Part shown: positions 31,037 to 41,040 of the stretch, piece by piece | How positions within the stretch are numbered: position 1 is the first letter of the stretch | Layout: the number at the start of each line of letters is the position of its first letter | Assembly (NCBI GenBank): GCA_014801875.1 | Contig: JAAVDJ010000037.1 | Span: 1-64,000 of the forward strand | Direction of reading: 5' to 3' | DNA: 64,000 nucleotides | From: Bacteroides sp. | Lineage (GTDB): Bacteria > Bacteroidota > Bacteroidia > Bacteroidales > Muribaculaceae | Made by a program: the position numbers and the translations under genes | The notes under the pieces: generated by a model | Databases searched by the model: none | Seen by the model: the letters and a program-made list of their open reading frames with translations, nothing else | Told to the model about the DNA's origin: nothing

Positions 31037-33385
31037 TTATTGCATTAAGGGCGGTGTGTGGTCTCTGCGCCGCTTCATGGCTTCAAGAAAATAATAGTCG
31101 GCATAGACGATAGGCACATCTATTTCGCTTCCGGCCGGAAGATGTCCCGTGGAGTGATCCAGAATGAATCCCTGTTTTTCTCCGAGTGGAATCATGTATT
31201 TTGCCGAAAGATTATCCAGAATAGTGTCAGCGTATGCGATGTAGCGTTCCCTTCGCTCTTGGTCTGCATATCCCGAGAGTTCATACAGCGCGGAGGCGAT
31301 GACGGCAGCCGCTGATGCATCGCGTGGCACCTCCGGATTATCCTTCTTGTCGCTCCCGGGTGCTTTCATATCCCAATAGGGAATTAGGTCTGACGGCATA
31401 TTGTCAAGCATAATCCACCAATCCGCCACTTTGATAGCCTGTCGCAGGTAGCGTTCGAATCCGGTGTACCGGTAGCAGGTGGTATAACCGTAGATGGCCC
31501 ATCCCTGCCCACGGCTCCAGAAGGAGTCATCCCCAAAACCTTGTGCCGTGACTTTCATCCTCACCTTGCCGTCTGTCGGATCATAATCCACAACATGATA
31601 GGATGACCCGTCTTCCCTGAAATGATTTTTCAATGTCTTGTCGGCATGTTCTATCGCTATCCGGCGGTAGAGGGGATTCCCGCTCCTTTCGCTCATCTTG
31701 AAAAGCATCTCCAGGTTCATCAGATTATCTATGATGACAGGATATTTCCATACCTCGCCATTGTGGTCCCATGACCGTATTGCCCCTACTTCGGGACGGA
31801 ATCGTGTGGTCAGTGTTTCCGCAGAACGTGCCACCACGTCCAGTAAACTTTTCTCTCCGGTTAGCTCCCAACCTTTCCCGAAGCTGTCGTCCATCATGAA
31901 GCCCAGGTCGTGTGTCCCTTTATGTAATTTTGCCTCCTCGATGGGCCATGTGAAGGAGACTGCTTCCTCTCGCCAGTATGGGTCTTTGGTAAAGTCATAC
32001 ATCATCCATAATTCACCGGGGAAGAAACCTGATGTCCAGTCATGCGGATGAACGAGCACCAGATCTCCTCTCTCGTTGATTGTGCGCGGACTCACATTAT
32101 GTTTTTTCAGATTGTCAGCATTATTTTTTGCTTTCCTCGCTTGGCCCACTGCATATTTGAGCGATTGCGATGCTCGGGCATATGCATCGTCTGTAGCGTC
32201 AGGGGTGTAGTATAACAGTGTGAAACGGTCTGAAGGATTGAATATGCGGTGATTCTGATACAACTCTGCGTAATCTTTGCGCGTGTTGTCGAGTCGGGAA
32301 TATACCCTCCATAAATCCTGAGCCAACAGCTGTTGTTTTTCCTCCCAACCGTCGATTTGTTTCCCGGGCCACGCGGATACATCTTTCCCTAAAAATCCGG
32401 CCATGTGATCAATAGCTTTGTAGAAAGAGCGTCCCTCTTCGTCTTCTGCTTTATCATTGATAATGCCCAGTTTCTTTGAAATCAGGAGTATGTCGATGAA
32501 GTGGGAAAGATTATATTGCGAATATCCGAAAGACAATGTTCTCCACATCTCGTGCGGTTGGCTTCCGTCCGGGGCTACTTGCTTGAAGATGCGTTTATCC
32601 GGGAAACTCTCTGCGACACTCCGCGCAACATCTTTTCTCCCCGTATAATAGGCGAGGGCAAGCACCTCGGCGTCATAAGCTGTGGAATGATTGTTTGCCA
32701 TTTTCGCTTCCGCTTTCCCTTGCTCGGAAGTGAGAACCCAATCAAGGAATTCATTCATCCATTTTTTCAGACTTTTGTCATCCTTCCTTGTCCATTCCCC
32801 GGAATTTTCAAGAAGAGCAACCCCGTCGAGCATTTTAACCAGGGAATAGCTGTCAAGCACTCCGAAGGGGCGCCCCTTGCTCTCATTCACCCCGGGCACC
32901 ATCTGGGCGTAGTTCATATTGGGTTTCATCCGCGTTGCCGGATTAAGAAACCATACTCTTAGAAGTTCAGTGGCTTTCGCCGCGTATCTCCGGTCTCCGC
33001 TGAAATACCACGCCAACGATAAATCGGCGATTCGGTCTGCTGTCGTGCCGAAATTGGTGCGGTCATATAACGCTATTTCAGGATTGGTCACTCCGTCGCG
33101 TTCAATATAGGCTCCCCCCTCCGGATTGGGGTGAAAATAGCGGGCAAGACTGGTGTAGTCATGATTGTCGCCACTTGGGGAGGGTCGTTTCTTGTCCATC
33201 ACTGACAGTGGCTTTAATCGCAATAGGCTGTCCGCATCATTGAGCAGGTTTTCATAAGCCACGGCATACATAGGTCTGTTCAATTCACCGCGCACTCTCT
33301 CAAGATGCGACTTATCCCATATTGCCTGTCCGCTACAGATATTAGCCGCCATCAGGCCGGTTATAATCAAGCTGAATCTTTTCAT
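31037..33385 (-). CDS. Secreted two-domain enzyme: alginate-lyase-family N-terminus fused to GH88 unsaturated glucuronyl hydrolase
   Basis: N-terminal alginate-lyase-like (YFHPNPEGGAYIERDGVTNPE, MANNHSTAYDAEVLALA); C-terminal GH88 (HDLGFMMDDSFGKG, AIRSWDH, IIDNLMNLEMLF); signal peptide. Confidence 0.87.
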   Translation of the reverse strand: MKRFSLIITGLMAANICSGQAIWDKSHLERVRGELNRPMYAVAYENLLNDADSLLRLKPLSVMDKKRPSPSGDNHDYTSLARYFHPNPEGGAYIERDGVTNPEIALYDRTNFGTTADRIADLSLAWYFSGDRRYAAKATELLRVWFLNPATRMKPNMNYAQMVPGVNESKGRPFGVLDSYSLVKMLDGVALLENSGEWTRKDDKSLKKWMNEFLDWVLTSEQGKAEAKMANNHSTAYDAEVLALAYYTGRKDVARSVAESFPDKRIFKQVAPDGSQPHEMWRTLSFGYSQYNLSHFIDILLISKKLGIINDKAEDEEGRSFYKAIDHMAGFLGKDVSAWPGKQIDGWEEKQQLLAQDLWRVYSRLDNTRKDYAELYQNHRIFNPSDRFTLLYYTPDATDDAYARASQSLKYAVGQARKAKNNADNLKKHNVSPRTINERGDLVLVHPHDWTSGFFPGELWMMYDFTKDPYWREEAVSFTWPIEEAKLHKGTHDLGFMMDDSFGKGWELTGEKSLLDVVARSAETLTTRFRPEVGAIRSWDHNGEVWKYPVIIDNLMNLEMLFKMSERSGNPLYRRIAIEHADKTLKNHFREDGSSYHVVDYDPTDGKVRMKVTAQGFGDDSFWSRGQGWAIYGYTTCYRYTGFERYLRQAIKVADWWIMLDNMPSDLIPYWDMKAPGSDKKDNPEVPRDASAAAVIASALYELSGYADQERRERYIAYADTILDNLSAKYMIPLGEKQGFILDHSTGHLPAGSEIDVPIVYADYYFLEAMKRRRDHTPPLMQ

Positions 33386-33423
33386 GAAAATTGGTTGGTT
33401 TTTGGTTATGGGTGACGTTCCAT

Positions 33424-35979
33424 TTAGAGTTTTCTCACTTTGAGACCGGCTAACGAACTGCTTCCTCCAAATCGGATGGATAGAGTGTCGTTGTCTACTT
33501 TAGTCGTGTAGCGACGTCGCACCATTGTCTTTGGTCCGGCTGTGTCTCCCGGACTGAAGTTGGATTCCACTTCCTTGCCGTTGATTTGGATATCCATCAT
33601 GCTCCATTCGGCGCCTGTCCCGGCATTGTGGCCAAGCATATAAGCCGATGCAACTGATGGTTTTCCCTGTTCTGCAAATAGAAGTTCCACTTCATAATTG
33701 CCCGGCTCAACCATAATCTTGTATTCCTCCACCCCCTGCAGTGCTCTTTGGAGAAGCGGCTGGTCAGCTGTAAGCAAAATTTCGTCTTGGGTCGTAACTC
33801 TTTTCCCTCCGGTGTGTCCATACAGTTTCCCTTCCCCAAATTCATAATCCGGAAGCCATACCATTCCGCTCTCATCCGATTGGAAATAGCAGTTTGAGCC
33901 GACATTTATCGCCAATTCATCTTTGTCGAGGTTGAAACGACCGTTTGCAGTATTGAATATCTCTGCCGTCACGCTTTTTGAATCGAGCAGTCTCCCTTCC
34001 CTATCAAAGACTTCGATGATATTTTTCCCATTGCTCAGATTTATATCGAATAAGCCGGTCCTGTTCTCCACAGGTCGTAAACCGTAGTCATTGCCGTTCA
34101 CTCTCATTGCTATTTCCGGAAGGTTTGTATAGACTTTTATCGGGCGTATAACATTTCCATCCGAATCAGGCACTTCCCGGCGGTAGCTCCAATCTTCGGT
34201 CGCGATATGTGCCACGGTGTCGTTGTCATGCCAATAAGCTCGGTAATAGTGATAGATATCCTTGGGAACCCTCCCGTTCGTGACCAACCCTTTGTTGTTG
34301 ATGTGAGGCATGGATTCGGCTCGTTTGGCGCTTGAAAAATCAATGAAATTCCAATGGGATGCACCTGCTACATAAGCGGAATCTTCAATCACGGGTAAGT
34401 AGTGTTCGAGATAATCCTGCTGATATTCCATGCTGAAGTCGAAAGGCTCCGGCTGAAGGGAATGAAGTCGGCGGTCTGAGCCGGCTCCATATTCGCTGAC
34501 TATAAGTCGATGTTCAGGATGTTCATTATGTTGGCGGCTGAGAAATTTCTCAAATTCATTCAGCTCCCCGCCATACCATCCTTGATATAGGTTCCACCCC
34601 TTTATGTCAGTAAGCTCTGAAAGCCCGGCCTCGTGGTAGACATCACTCCCATGAAATGCCATGGTCGTCATTCGTGTTGCATCCTCCTCACGCACCGCTT
34701 TTTCAAGCCGTTTGGCCAGACGTCGGGTGCGCTCATATGTTTCCTCCCGATTCTCTCCGGGAACTCTGAGCAGGATTTCATTCATATACCCCCACATCGC
34801 TATCGACGGGTGATTGTAATGGCGCTGAACCATCTCCCTTGCCATTATCTCCGCATTGTCGTCGAAATATTCTGTCTCCGGTACATAGTCTATGACGGGA
34901 ATCTCCTCCCAGACAATAAGACCCAGTCTGTCACACATCTCAAGAATGGCATCGTCTTGTGGATAATGACTGATGCGTAGGAAGTTGGCTCCCATGTCAT
35001 GAATCATTTTTATGTCCCGCCTGTGCATCTCATCTGTAAGCGCTATTCCCATCGGGGCTTGATCCTGATGCCGACACATACCTCTGAGTTTATACGGTTT
35101 TCCGTTCAGAAGGAATCTCCCCTCTGTGTCGAATCCGAAAGTTCTGAAGCCTGTGCTTGCCACGGTTTCATCCAACACCCTTCCGCCACTCACCAGTTTC
35201 ACCTCGACAGAATAGAGATTGGGCTCTTCCGGCGACCATAAATCGGGATTCCGAATGTCGTCTATTTTTAGGGTGAAGTCATTTGAAGACGAGGGATTGA
35301 TTGTCAGTTTGCGGCTCTTTTCAGCAATAGCTTTTCCGGAAGCGTCGAGTAAGACAGCCTCAATTTTCAAATCCCTTTTAATTGATGAAGTATTCTTGAT
35401 TTTTCCCTTCACATTGAGTTCCCAAAGCCCTTCTCCTCGTTTTTCATGCGTAATCTTGAATCCCTCGGCAGGTCCCTCTGTGAAATCAAGATAGACCGGA
35501 TCTGTGACGATGACCGACACATCACGGTATAGTCCCCCCATAAACGAGTAATCCGCTGAATAGGGTGGGACGGCCGGGTCGGAATTGTCTACCTCCACTC
35601 GGAGCTCATGGTCAAGACCGTCTGAAAGATAGGGTGTAATGTCAAGTATGTGTGACGAAAACCCTCCTACGTGGTTCCCGACTTCGATTCCGTCTATAAA
35701 GATTCTGGATTTGTAGGCAGCTCCGTCAAGCCGAAGGAAAATCCTTTTCCCTTCAGCCCCCTCAGGGGAATGGAGTACTCGCGTGTATGTTCCGTTTCCC
35801 CGGTAATATTCGGCCGAGCTGTAGGCATCGCTGTTCCATGAATGGGGGAGATGTACTGCTACTGTTTTGTCGTTTTGAGTGAATAGCCAGCTGTCGTTTA
35901 TGCTTTGAGTCTCTCTTCCCTCTGTCATGAAGGGGAATGAGAAAAACGTTGTTAGGAATAATCCTTTATAAAGCTTCAT
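33424..35979 (-). CDS. GH2 family glycoside hydrolase with C-terminal malectin-like domain
   Basis: Start MKLYKGLFLTTFFSFPFMTEG; acid/base WGYMNE, nucleophile region IVSEYGAG; malectin-like tail (PGNYEVELLFAEQ). Confidence 0.9.
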   Translation of the reverse strand: MKLYKGLFLTTFFSFPFMTEGRETQSINDSWLFTQNDKTVAVHLPHSWNSDAYSSAEYYRGNGTYTRVLHSPEGAEGKRIFLRLDGAAYKSRIFIDGIEVGNHVGGFSSHILDITPYLSDGLDHELRVEVDNSDPAVPPYSADYSFMGGLYRDVSVIVTDPVYLDFTEGPAEGFKITHEKRGEGLWELNVKGKIKNTSSIKRDLKIEAVLLDASGKAIAEKSRKLTINPSSSNDFTLKIDDIRNPDLWSPEEPNLYSVEVKLVSGGRVLDETVASTGFRTFGFDTEGRFLLNGKPYKLRGMCRHQDQAPMGIALTDEMHRRDIKMIHDMGANFLRISHYPQDDAILEMCDRLGLIVWEEIPVIDYVPETEYFDDNAEIMAREMVQRHYNHPSIAMWGYMNEILLRVPGENREETYERTRRLAKRLEKAVREEDATRMTTMAFHGSDVYHEAGLSELTDIKGWNLYQGWYGGELNEFEKFLSRQHNEHPEHRLIVSEYGAGSDRRLHSLQPEPFDFSMEYQQDYLEHYLPVIEDSAYVAGASHWNFIDFSSAKRAESMPHINNKGLVTNGRVPKDIYHYYRAYWHDNDTVAHIATEDWSYRREVPDSDGNVIRPIKVYTNLPEIAMRVNGNDYGLRPVENRTGLFDINLSNGKNIIEVFDREGRLLDSKSVTAEIFNTANGRFNLDKDELAINVGSNCYFQSDESGMVWLPDYEFGEGKLYGHTGGKRVTTQDEILLTADQPLLQRALQGVEEYKIMVEPGNYEVELLFAEQGKPSVASAYMLGHNAGTGAEWSMMDIQINGKEVESNFSPGDTAGPKTMVRRRYTTKVDNDTLSIRFGGSSSLAGLKVRKL

Positions 35980-36061
35980 GGTGTGAAAGGAAATGTTGGT
36001 TTGCGTTGCAAATCTACTAATTTTTTTTTGCAATTGCAACCCTGAAATTCCTTTCACACCA
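35979..36061 (-). promoter_or_regulatory. 14-bp inverted repeat in the GH2 leader abutting the start codon
   Basis: TGGTGTGAAAGGAA (35979-35992) and TTCCTTTCACACCA (36048-36061), perfect; nested GTTGCAA/TTGCAAC at 36005-36011 and 36034-36040. Confidence 0.6.
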
Positions 36062-36107
36062 CAGAATAAAATAAACAAGTCCGTAAAAAGTTTAAACAAA
36101 TTCAATT

Positions 36108-37814
36108 TTACATACTTGTCACGAGCACAAGCACAATGCCGAATATAATCAGCAATGTGTTGGAGACAGCATAGGTGATTGTGTATCCCAATGCCGGAAC
36201 CGTGCTTCCGAGGCGCTCTTGCACTGCGCCAAGTCCCGCGGTTGTCTTTCTTGCTCCCGCGCAACATCCCAAGGTGACAGCCGGATGAAATTTGAAAATC
36301 TTATGTCCTATCAGAATGGCCAGGAATAACGGAACAAGTGTCACGATCAGACCTGCAACGAAAATTTTTGGCCCGACTTCATCAAAAGCACTTACGAACG
36401 ATGGTCCGGAGGCTATGCCGATCACTGCGATATACATATTCAATCCGAGATTGTTGAAAACCCACAACGATGCTTTGGGTATCGCTCCGAAAACTGGGCG
36501 TTTTGATCTTAGCCAACCAAGCAAGAGGCCTGAAACCAAGGCGCCTCCACTCGCCCCTAAACTTATTGAGACGGCTCCAATCTTGATGGCTATCGCTCCC
36601 AAAAGACCCCCTAAAAGTATGCCAAGACCGATAAATACAAAATCCGTTGCAAGTGTCTTCGGATCTGCATACCCTATCTCTTTCGATGCGCGATCCAGGT
36701 ATTTTTTTATCCCTACAAGCTCTACTATGTCTCCCGGTTTAACTACTGCACCGTCAAGGGGATTGATGGCTACGTCTTCTCTTACTATCTTCTTTATGTC
36801 GACCCCCTCCATCCAGGGATAGGTCATGAGTTCACGTACTGTGATTTCTTTAAACTTCTTCGATACTGTCACATCTACGTCTTCTACCGCGAAAGACAGG
36901 ATATCTATTCCGGCCACTTCCTTCCCAAACCAGTCATAATCACCTACGATCATTTCTCGCCGGGCAGCTATGGCAACAATATCTCCTTTCTCGATTGTCA
37001 ACCCTTTGTCTGTGACGTCTATGACTGTGTCGTCTTTGCTTCTTTTAATGCGTTCTACTGTCACTCTTTTCCCCATCTTTTGGAAATATTCCTCCAGTAC
37101 TTTAACGCTGCGTGCGGTTGTCATCCAGCTCCCTGTCGCTGTGAAGGCGCGGAATGCAATCGGTCTGCATGCATTGAAGCTCGCCGGACTGCTGTTGGAG
37201 GTTCCCTGACTGAGTGTCTTTTCAAGTTCCCTCGTCATTGCCTTTACTTTATCTATTCCCCCCATCATGGCCGGACCCACATACCCTAACAGCCAGACTG
37301 CTCCGAGGGTGCCGAAGACATAGGTCATCGCATAGCACACCGGTATGGCAGCTGTCATGTTCTTTATCAGTTCCGGGTCGGCTGTGAGGGAATTGACTGT
37401 GTCTTCACCGGCTCCGACCACCGGTGAAGCCGTGGATGCTCCGGCCATCATTCCTACTGCTTGCCCGGGATTCAACCCGAACAGATAAGACACAAGGATG
37501 GACACTCCGAGTATCAACACACATACCACTACTGCAAAAATCACCTCTTTCAATCCTTCTCCCTTGAGTGATTTAAAAAATTGAGGCCCCACACTGTAGC
37601 CGATGCAGAATAGAAACAGAAGGAAAGATACTGTCTTCAGTGGTCCCCCTACTGAAATGTCAAGCTGCCCTACTAACACCCCGACAATCAACACTGCCGT
37701 GACTGTGCCTAAGGCTATCCCTTTGAATTTTAACTTGCCGAGCCAGAACCCGATGCCGATGGTGAGAAACACGGCCAATGCGGGGGTGTGTCTCAATGCT
37801 TCTACAAACCACAT
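36108..37814 (-). CDS. AspT/YidE/YbjL-type putative transporter with TrkA-C-like domain
   Basis: Duplicated TM blocks with GMMAGASTASPVVGAGED and GCCAGARKTTAGLGAVQE; central soluble domain. Confidence 0.85.
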   Translation of the reverse strand: MWFVEALRHTPALAVFLTIGIGFWLGKLKFKGIALGTVTAVLIVGVLVGQLDISVGGPLKTVSFLLFLFCIGYSVGPQFFKSLKGEGLKEVIFAVVVCVLILGVSILVSYLFGLNPGQAVGMMAGASTASPVVGAGEDTVNSLTADPELIKNMTAAIPVCYAMTYVFGTLGAVWLLGYVGPAMMGGIDKVKAMTRELEKTLSQGTSNSSPASFNACRPIAFRAFTATGSWMTTARSVKVLEEYFQKMGKRVTVERIKRSKDDTVIDVTDKGLTIEKGDIVAIAARREMIVGDYDWFGKEVAGIDILSFAVEDVDVTVSKKFKEITVRELMTYPWMEGVDIKKIVREDVAINPLDGAVVKPGDIVELVGIKKYLDRASKEIGYADPKTLATDFVFIGLGILLGGLLGAIAIKIGAVSISLGASGGALVSGLLLGWLRSKRPVFGAIPKASLWVFNNLGLNMYIAVIGIASGPSFVSAFDEVGPKIFVAGLIVTLVPLFLAILIGHKIFKFHPAVTLGCCAGARKTTAGLGAVQERLGSTVPALGYTITYAVSNTLLIIFGIVLVLVTSM

Positions 37815-38041
37815 ATTTTTAAGTTTAGTTAGGAGGTAGGGGGAATCGTAAACCCCTACTTATATTTCTTTAACAAATTATCCGCTAACCTTGTTTAAAT
37901 GCCTGTTTCTTACCTCAAAAAATATTTTAAGATTATTATAACCGTTTCCCACAGTTCCTTTCCGGATAATATGCTTTCCACGCCCCTTATTTTCTAATCC
38001 TTCGCAAATTGAAGAGACTATTCTTTGACCACTCCGACTAA

Positions 38042-38077
38042 CACCGGGAAGACCCGCACTCTGTGCGAGCCACATCG
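38042..38077. repeat. 36-bp dispersed hairpin repeat, copy 1
   Basis: CACCGGGAAGACCCGCACTCTGTGCGAGCCACATCG; 31/36 identical to copy 2. Confidence 0.8.
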
Positions 38078-38442
38078 AGAAACCATGGAAACCACCCAAT
38101 CTGCTGCAATTTTCTACGGGTCACACCTTAATATGTTAAGATTATTTAAATTCTCAGGGGAGATAGAGAAATTAATTAAAATAATATTAATTTTGCAATA
38201 TCAGGTAAAACAAGTAGTTGTTCAAATTAAATGCATTATCAATTGTGCATTATGCATTACCACCTAACGATTGCGCAAACTGTTGCTTGTATTCGAGAAT
38301 TTATTTTAAAGTTTTGGATTTGAGGCAACGGTGATTTCTCCCTTTTCTATTATAAAGATGATTGTGGATATTATAGCTAACAGTAAATTATATACTGTTA
38401 TGAATTAGTTTCTTTTAAAATCAAATTCTTAAATAACATCTT

Positions 38443-39735
38443 ATGAAAATTTCGTTTGGATATTTCGCTACATTGCTCTCTTTGATGAGTATTTTTTCAG
38501 CTTGTCAGGATGACGTAAACGATGTGATAGACAATAATCAGGAACCTGTCGATGAGCAGTTTGTCCTGAAGGAGAAGTCGGATATTCAGATAAGTGAGGC
38601 TCAGAAGAAGATGGTGGCCGGGCAGGAAAGCTTTGCCTTGAATTGTTTTCAAAGCCTTCTTGATTCTCAAAAGGGCAACTTTGCCTTTTCTCCTTTGAGC
38701 CTTTCAATGCTTCTTTCAATGACCGCTAACGGTGCGGAGGAAACAGCACGTCAGGAAATAGCCAGGGTCTTGGGTGATCCCGACGGGAATATTGAGAATT
38801 TGAATGCACTGAATAAGAAACTTGCTGAAGAACTTGTCAATCTCGATAATTCCGCCCAACTTGGTTTCGTAAATGCCGGATGGTGTAACCTTCCATATCA
38901 ATTTGCCCCGGCTTTTGAGAGTAAGACTTCGGAAGATTATTCCGCCTCTCTCAAATCAATGGACTTCTCTTCATCATCAGCGCTGGCAGAACTCAACAGA
39001 TGGTTTGATGAGGCAACTCATGGGCTCGTGCCGGAAATGTATAAGACAATGCCGGGTGGTGACTTGATTCTTTCAAACACTTCATACTTCAAAGGAGCGT
39101 GGACTCTTCCGTTTGATAAATCTCTTACAAGGCAGGAGGATTTCCTTAATGCCGATGGTTCGCTTTCCAAAGTTGATATGATGCAATTGAAGCACGGGAA
39201 TCTTTACTATTTCCATTCCAACGAGTGTGACATGGTTCACCTCCCATTCGGTAATGAAGCTTTCTCTGCATATTTTTTCATGCCACATGGTGATATGGAT
39301 CTGGAGATGATTAAAGACCTTCTGAGTTATGAAAATAGGCAAATTCTGGCAACGGCGGAAAAATTCAAGACTGATAAATTCTTTTTCGATAATAAACTCG
39401 AAGTCAATTTGCCGAAATTTAAGGTGGATTGTATGCTCGAGAATATGAAGGATGTCGTGTTGAATGCAGGAGTCAAGGAGCTGTTTGATTCTCCTATTTC
39501 CGGAATTTTGGATGGCACGAACACCGCAATTAACCTCATTCATCAAAAAAATGTTTTTCAGATTGATGAGGATGGAGCCGAGGGAGCCTCAATCTCGAAT
39601 GGGATTCTTAACACTGTTGACTTTTCAGGTGTGGTAAGAGTGCCTAAGATCACTTTTGATAAGCCCTTCTTCTTCATGATTGATGAAGCAAGCACAGGCA
39701 GTATCCTCTTTATGGGTTTCGTAAGAAACTTTTAA
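38443..39735 (+). CDS. Serpin family lipoprotein
   Basis: Lipobox FSAC-QDD; NFAFSPLSLSMLLSMTANGAEETARQEI, SNTSYFKGAW, C-terminal KPFFFMIDEASTGSILFMGFV. Confidence 0.92.
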   Translation: MKISFGYFATLLSLMSIFSACQDDVNDVIDNNQEPVDEQFVLKEKSDIQISEAQKKMVAGQESFALNCFQSLLDSQKGNFAFSPLSLSMLLSMTANGAEETARQEIARVLGDPDGNIENLNALNKKLAEELVNLDNSAQLGFVNAGWCNLPYQFAPAFESKTSEDYSASLKSMDFSSSSALAELNRWFDEATHGLVPEMYKTMPGGDLILSNTSYFKGAWTLPFDKSLTRQEDFLNADGSLSKVDMMQLKHGNLYYFHSNECDMVHLPFGNEAFSAYFFMPHGDMDLEMIKDLLSYENRQILATAEKFKTDKFFFDNKLEVNLPKFKVDCMLENMKDVVLNAGVKELFDSPISGILDGTNTAINLIHQKNVFQIDEDGAEGASISNGILNTVDFSGVVRVPKITFDKPFFFMIDEASTGSILFMGFVRNF

Positions 39736-39785
39736 ATTTATGATATAAGCTTGCGGCCTCGCCAGAGGTTGCAGGTTTGATAAAT

Positions 39786-39819
39786 AAGAAGCCACGGTTG
39801 CCGGAAACCGTGGCTTCTT
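39786..39819. terminator. Terminator 3' of serpin; direct-repeat copy A
   Basis: AAGAAGCCACGGTT/GCCGGA/AACCGTGGCTTCTT, 14-bp perfect stem. Confidence 0.9.
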
Positions 39820-39912
39820 GTGTGTGTTCGCCCGACATGGGCATTATTGTATTAGCCTACTTTAGTTGAATATTGCTTAGCGAATGAGATTTTTATCGAA
39901 TCCACATAACCA

Positions 39913-41040
39913 TTATTCTTTTATATCATATCGAGACAATTCCGTGCAGCCGAAACGGACTTCCTCAATTAGTTCCCGGCATCTATCCTCCGAAAGTTTG
40001 ATTTTCTTGCCGACAGCAATGAAATCAGACAGCCGGGGATATCCGGTGCCGTTGACGGAGGTAGCGTGTTCTCCGTTATAGCCTCCTGTGCAAAGGGTAA
40101 GATCGTATGCAGGAGCAAGTCGCCACCTCCAAATCTTCTGATCATTATCCTTGACAACATAGAAACTGAAATTCTTGCAATGGTCATCTTTGTTATCAGT
40201 GAGATAATTGAACAGCATTCTGCGATACATCTGCTCGACATCCTCGCGACTTTGAGTTATATATCCTGTCAATGCGAGTAAATTTGAATAATCCATAAAC
40301 GGATCACGGAGTGAAATGCACATCAATCCTCCGGCAGTGGCAGTATGAATTCGGTTTCCATTATCGTCGATGTCGAACCGCCGGGACGTGAAATATCGTC
40401 CATTGACAAGCCGGAAGTCAGGTATAATAATACCACATTTTCGTGCTACCTCATTATACCGTGCTTCTTGCAGTCCGATATCCTTTGGATCGTATGTGTG
40501 ACGGACTTTAACTATCCAGTGTCCCGCCTCATCAGAGAATACAGCTTTTGGTCTTGCACCTCCACTATTACCACTATTGTAGAGAAGTAGTCCGGCATCT
40601 TTATCCTGCTGTTCCTTAAGAACTTCGAGTGCAATCTCCTGAAGCTGGTCAAAATCTGTTACAGATTCCTCTTGCTCAAGGAACACGGCAGGGGAATAAG
40701 TCAAGGCTCCCATACCATTGTCGCCAACTAATGCAAGCCTGTCGAGAGAAGATAGATCTGCATCGTTAATTCCTTTGCAGAGTAATGCTTTATGAAGAAG
40801 ATAACGACCATAACCATCGGGTAGACTGTCTTCAAAGACACCGAAATTTCCATAAAACGGTTGTGGTTTGGCAATGAAAACACCTGATTTCAACGGTAGT
40901 TCAAGCGGTGAAATGCTGAATCCGTCGGCAAGCCACGATTTATCATACTCAAAGACGTTCAGGCGATTATCAGGAGTAAGTGAAAGTACTCCTACAGGTC
41001 GCCCATGAAAAAGGATCTTAAGTTTTTCAGTCTTCTTCAT
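39913..41040 (-). CDS. hipA: HipA family toxin kinase
   Basis: GGARPKAVF, NKDDHCKNFSFYV, APAYDLT. Confidence 0.92.
   Translation of the reverse strand: MKKTEKLKILFHGRPVGVLSLTPDNRLNVFEYDKSWLADGFSISPLELPLKSGVFIAKPQPFYGNFGVFEDSLPDGYGRYLLHKALLCKGINDADLSSLDRLALVGDNGMGALTYSPAVFLEQEESVTDFDQLQEIALEVLKEQQDKDAGLLLYNSGNSGGARPKAVFSDEAGHWIVKVRHTYDPKDIGLQEARYNEVARKCGIIIPDFRLVNGRYFTSRRFDIDDNGNRIHTATAGGLMCISLRDPFMDYSNLLALTGYITQSREDVEQMYRRMLFNYLTDNKDDHCKNFSFYVVKDNDQKIWRWRLAPAYDLTLCTGGYNGEHATSVNGTGYPRLSDFIAVGKKIKLSEDRCRELIEEVRFGCTELSRYDIKE

Noticed and set aside
36061-36107. TTTAAACAAATTC similarity to the 8498/8703 terminal repeat
   Set aside because: Only a short partial match with no second arm; probably chance in AT-rich DNA.
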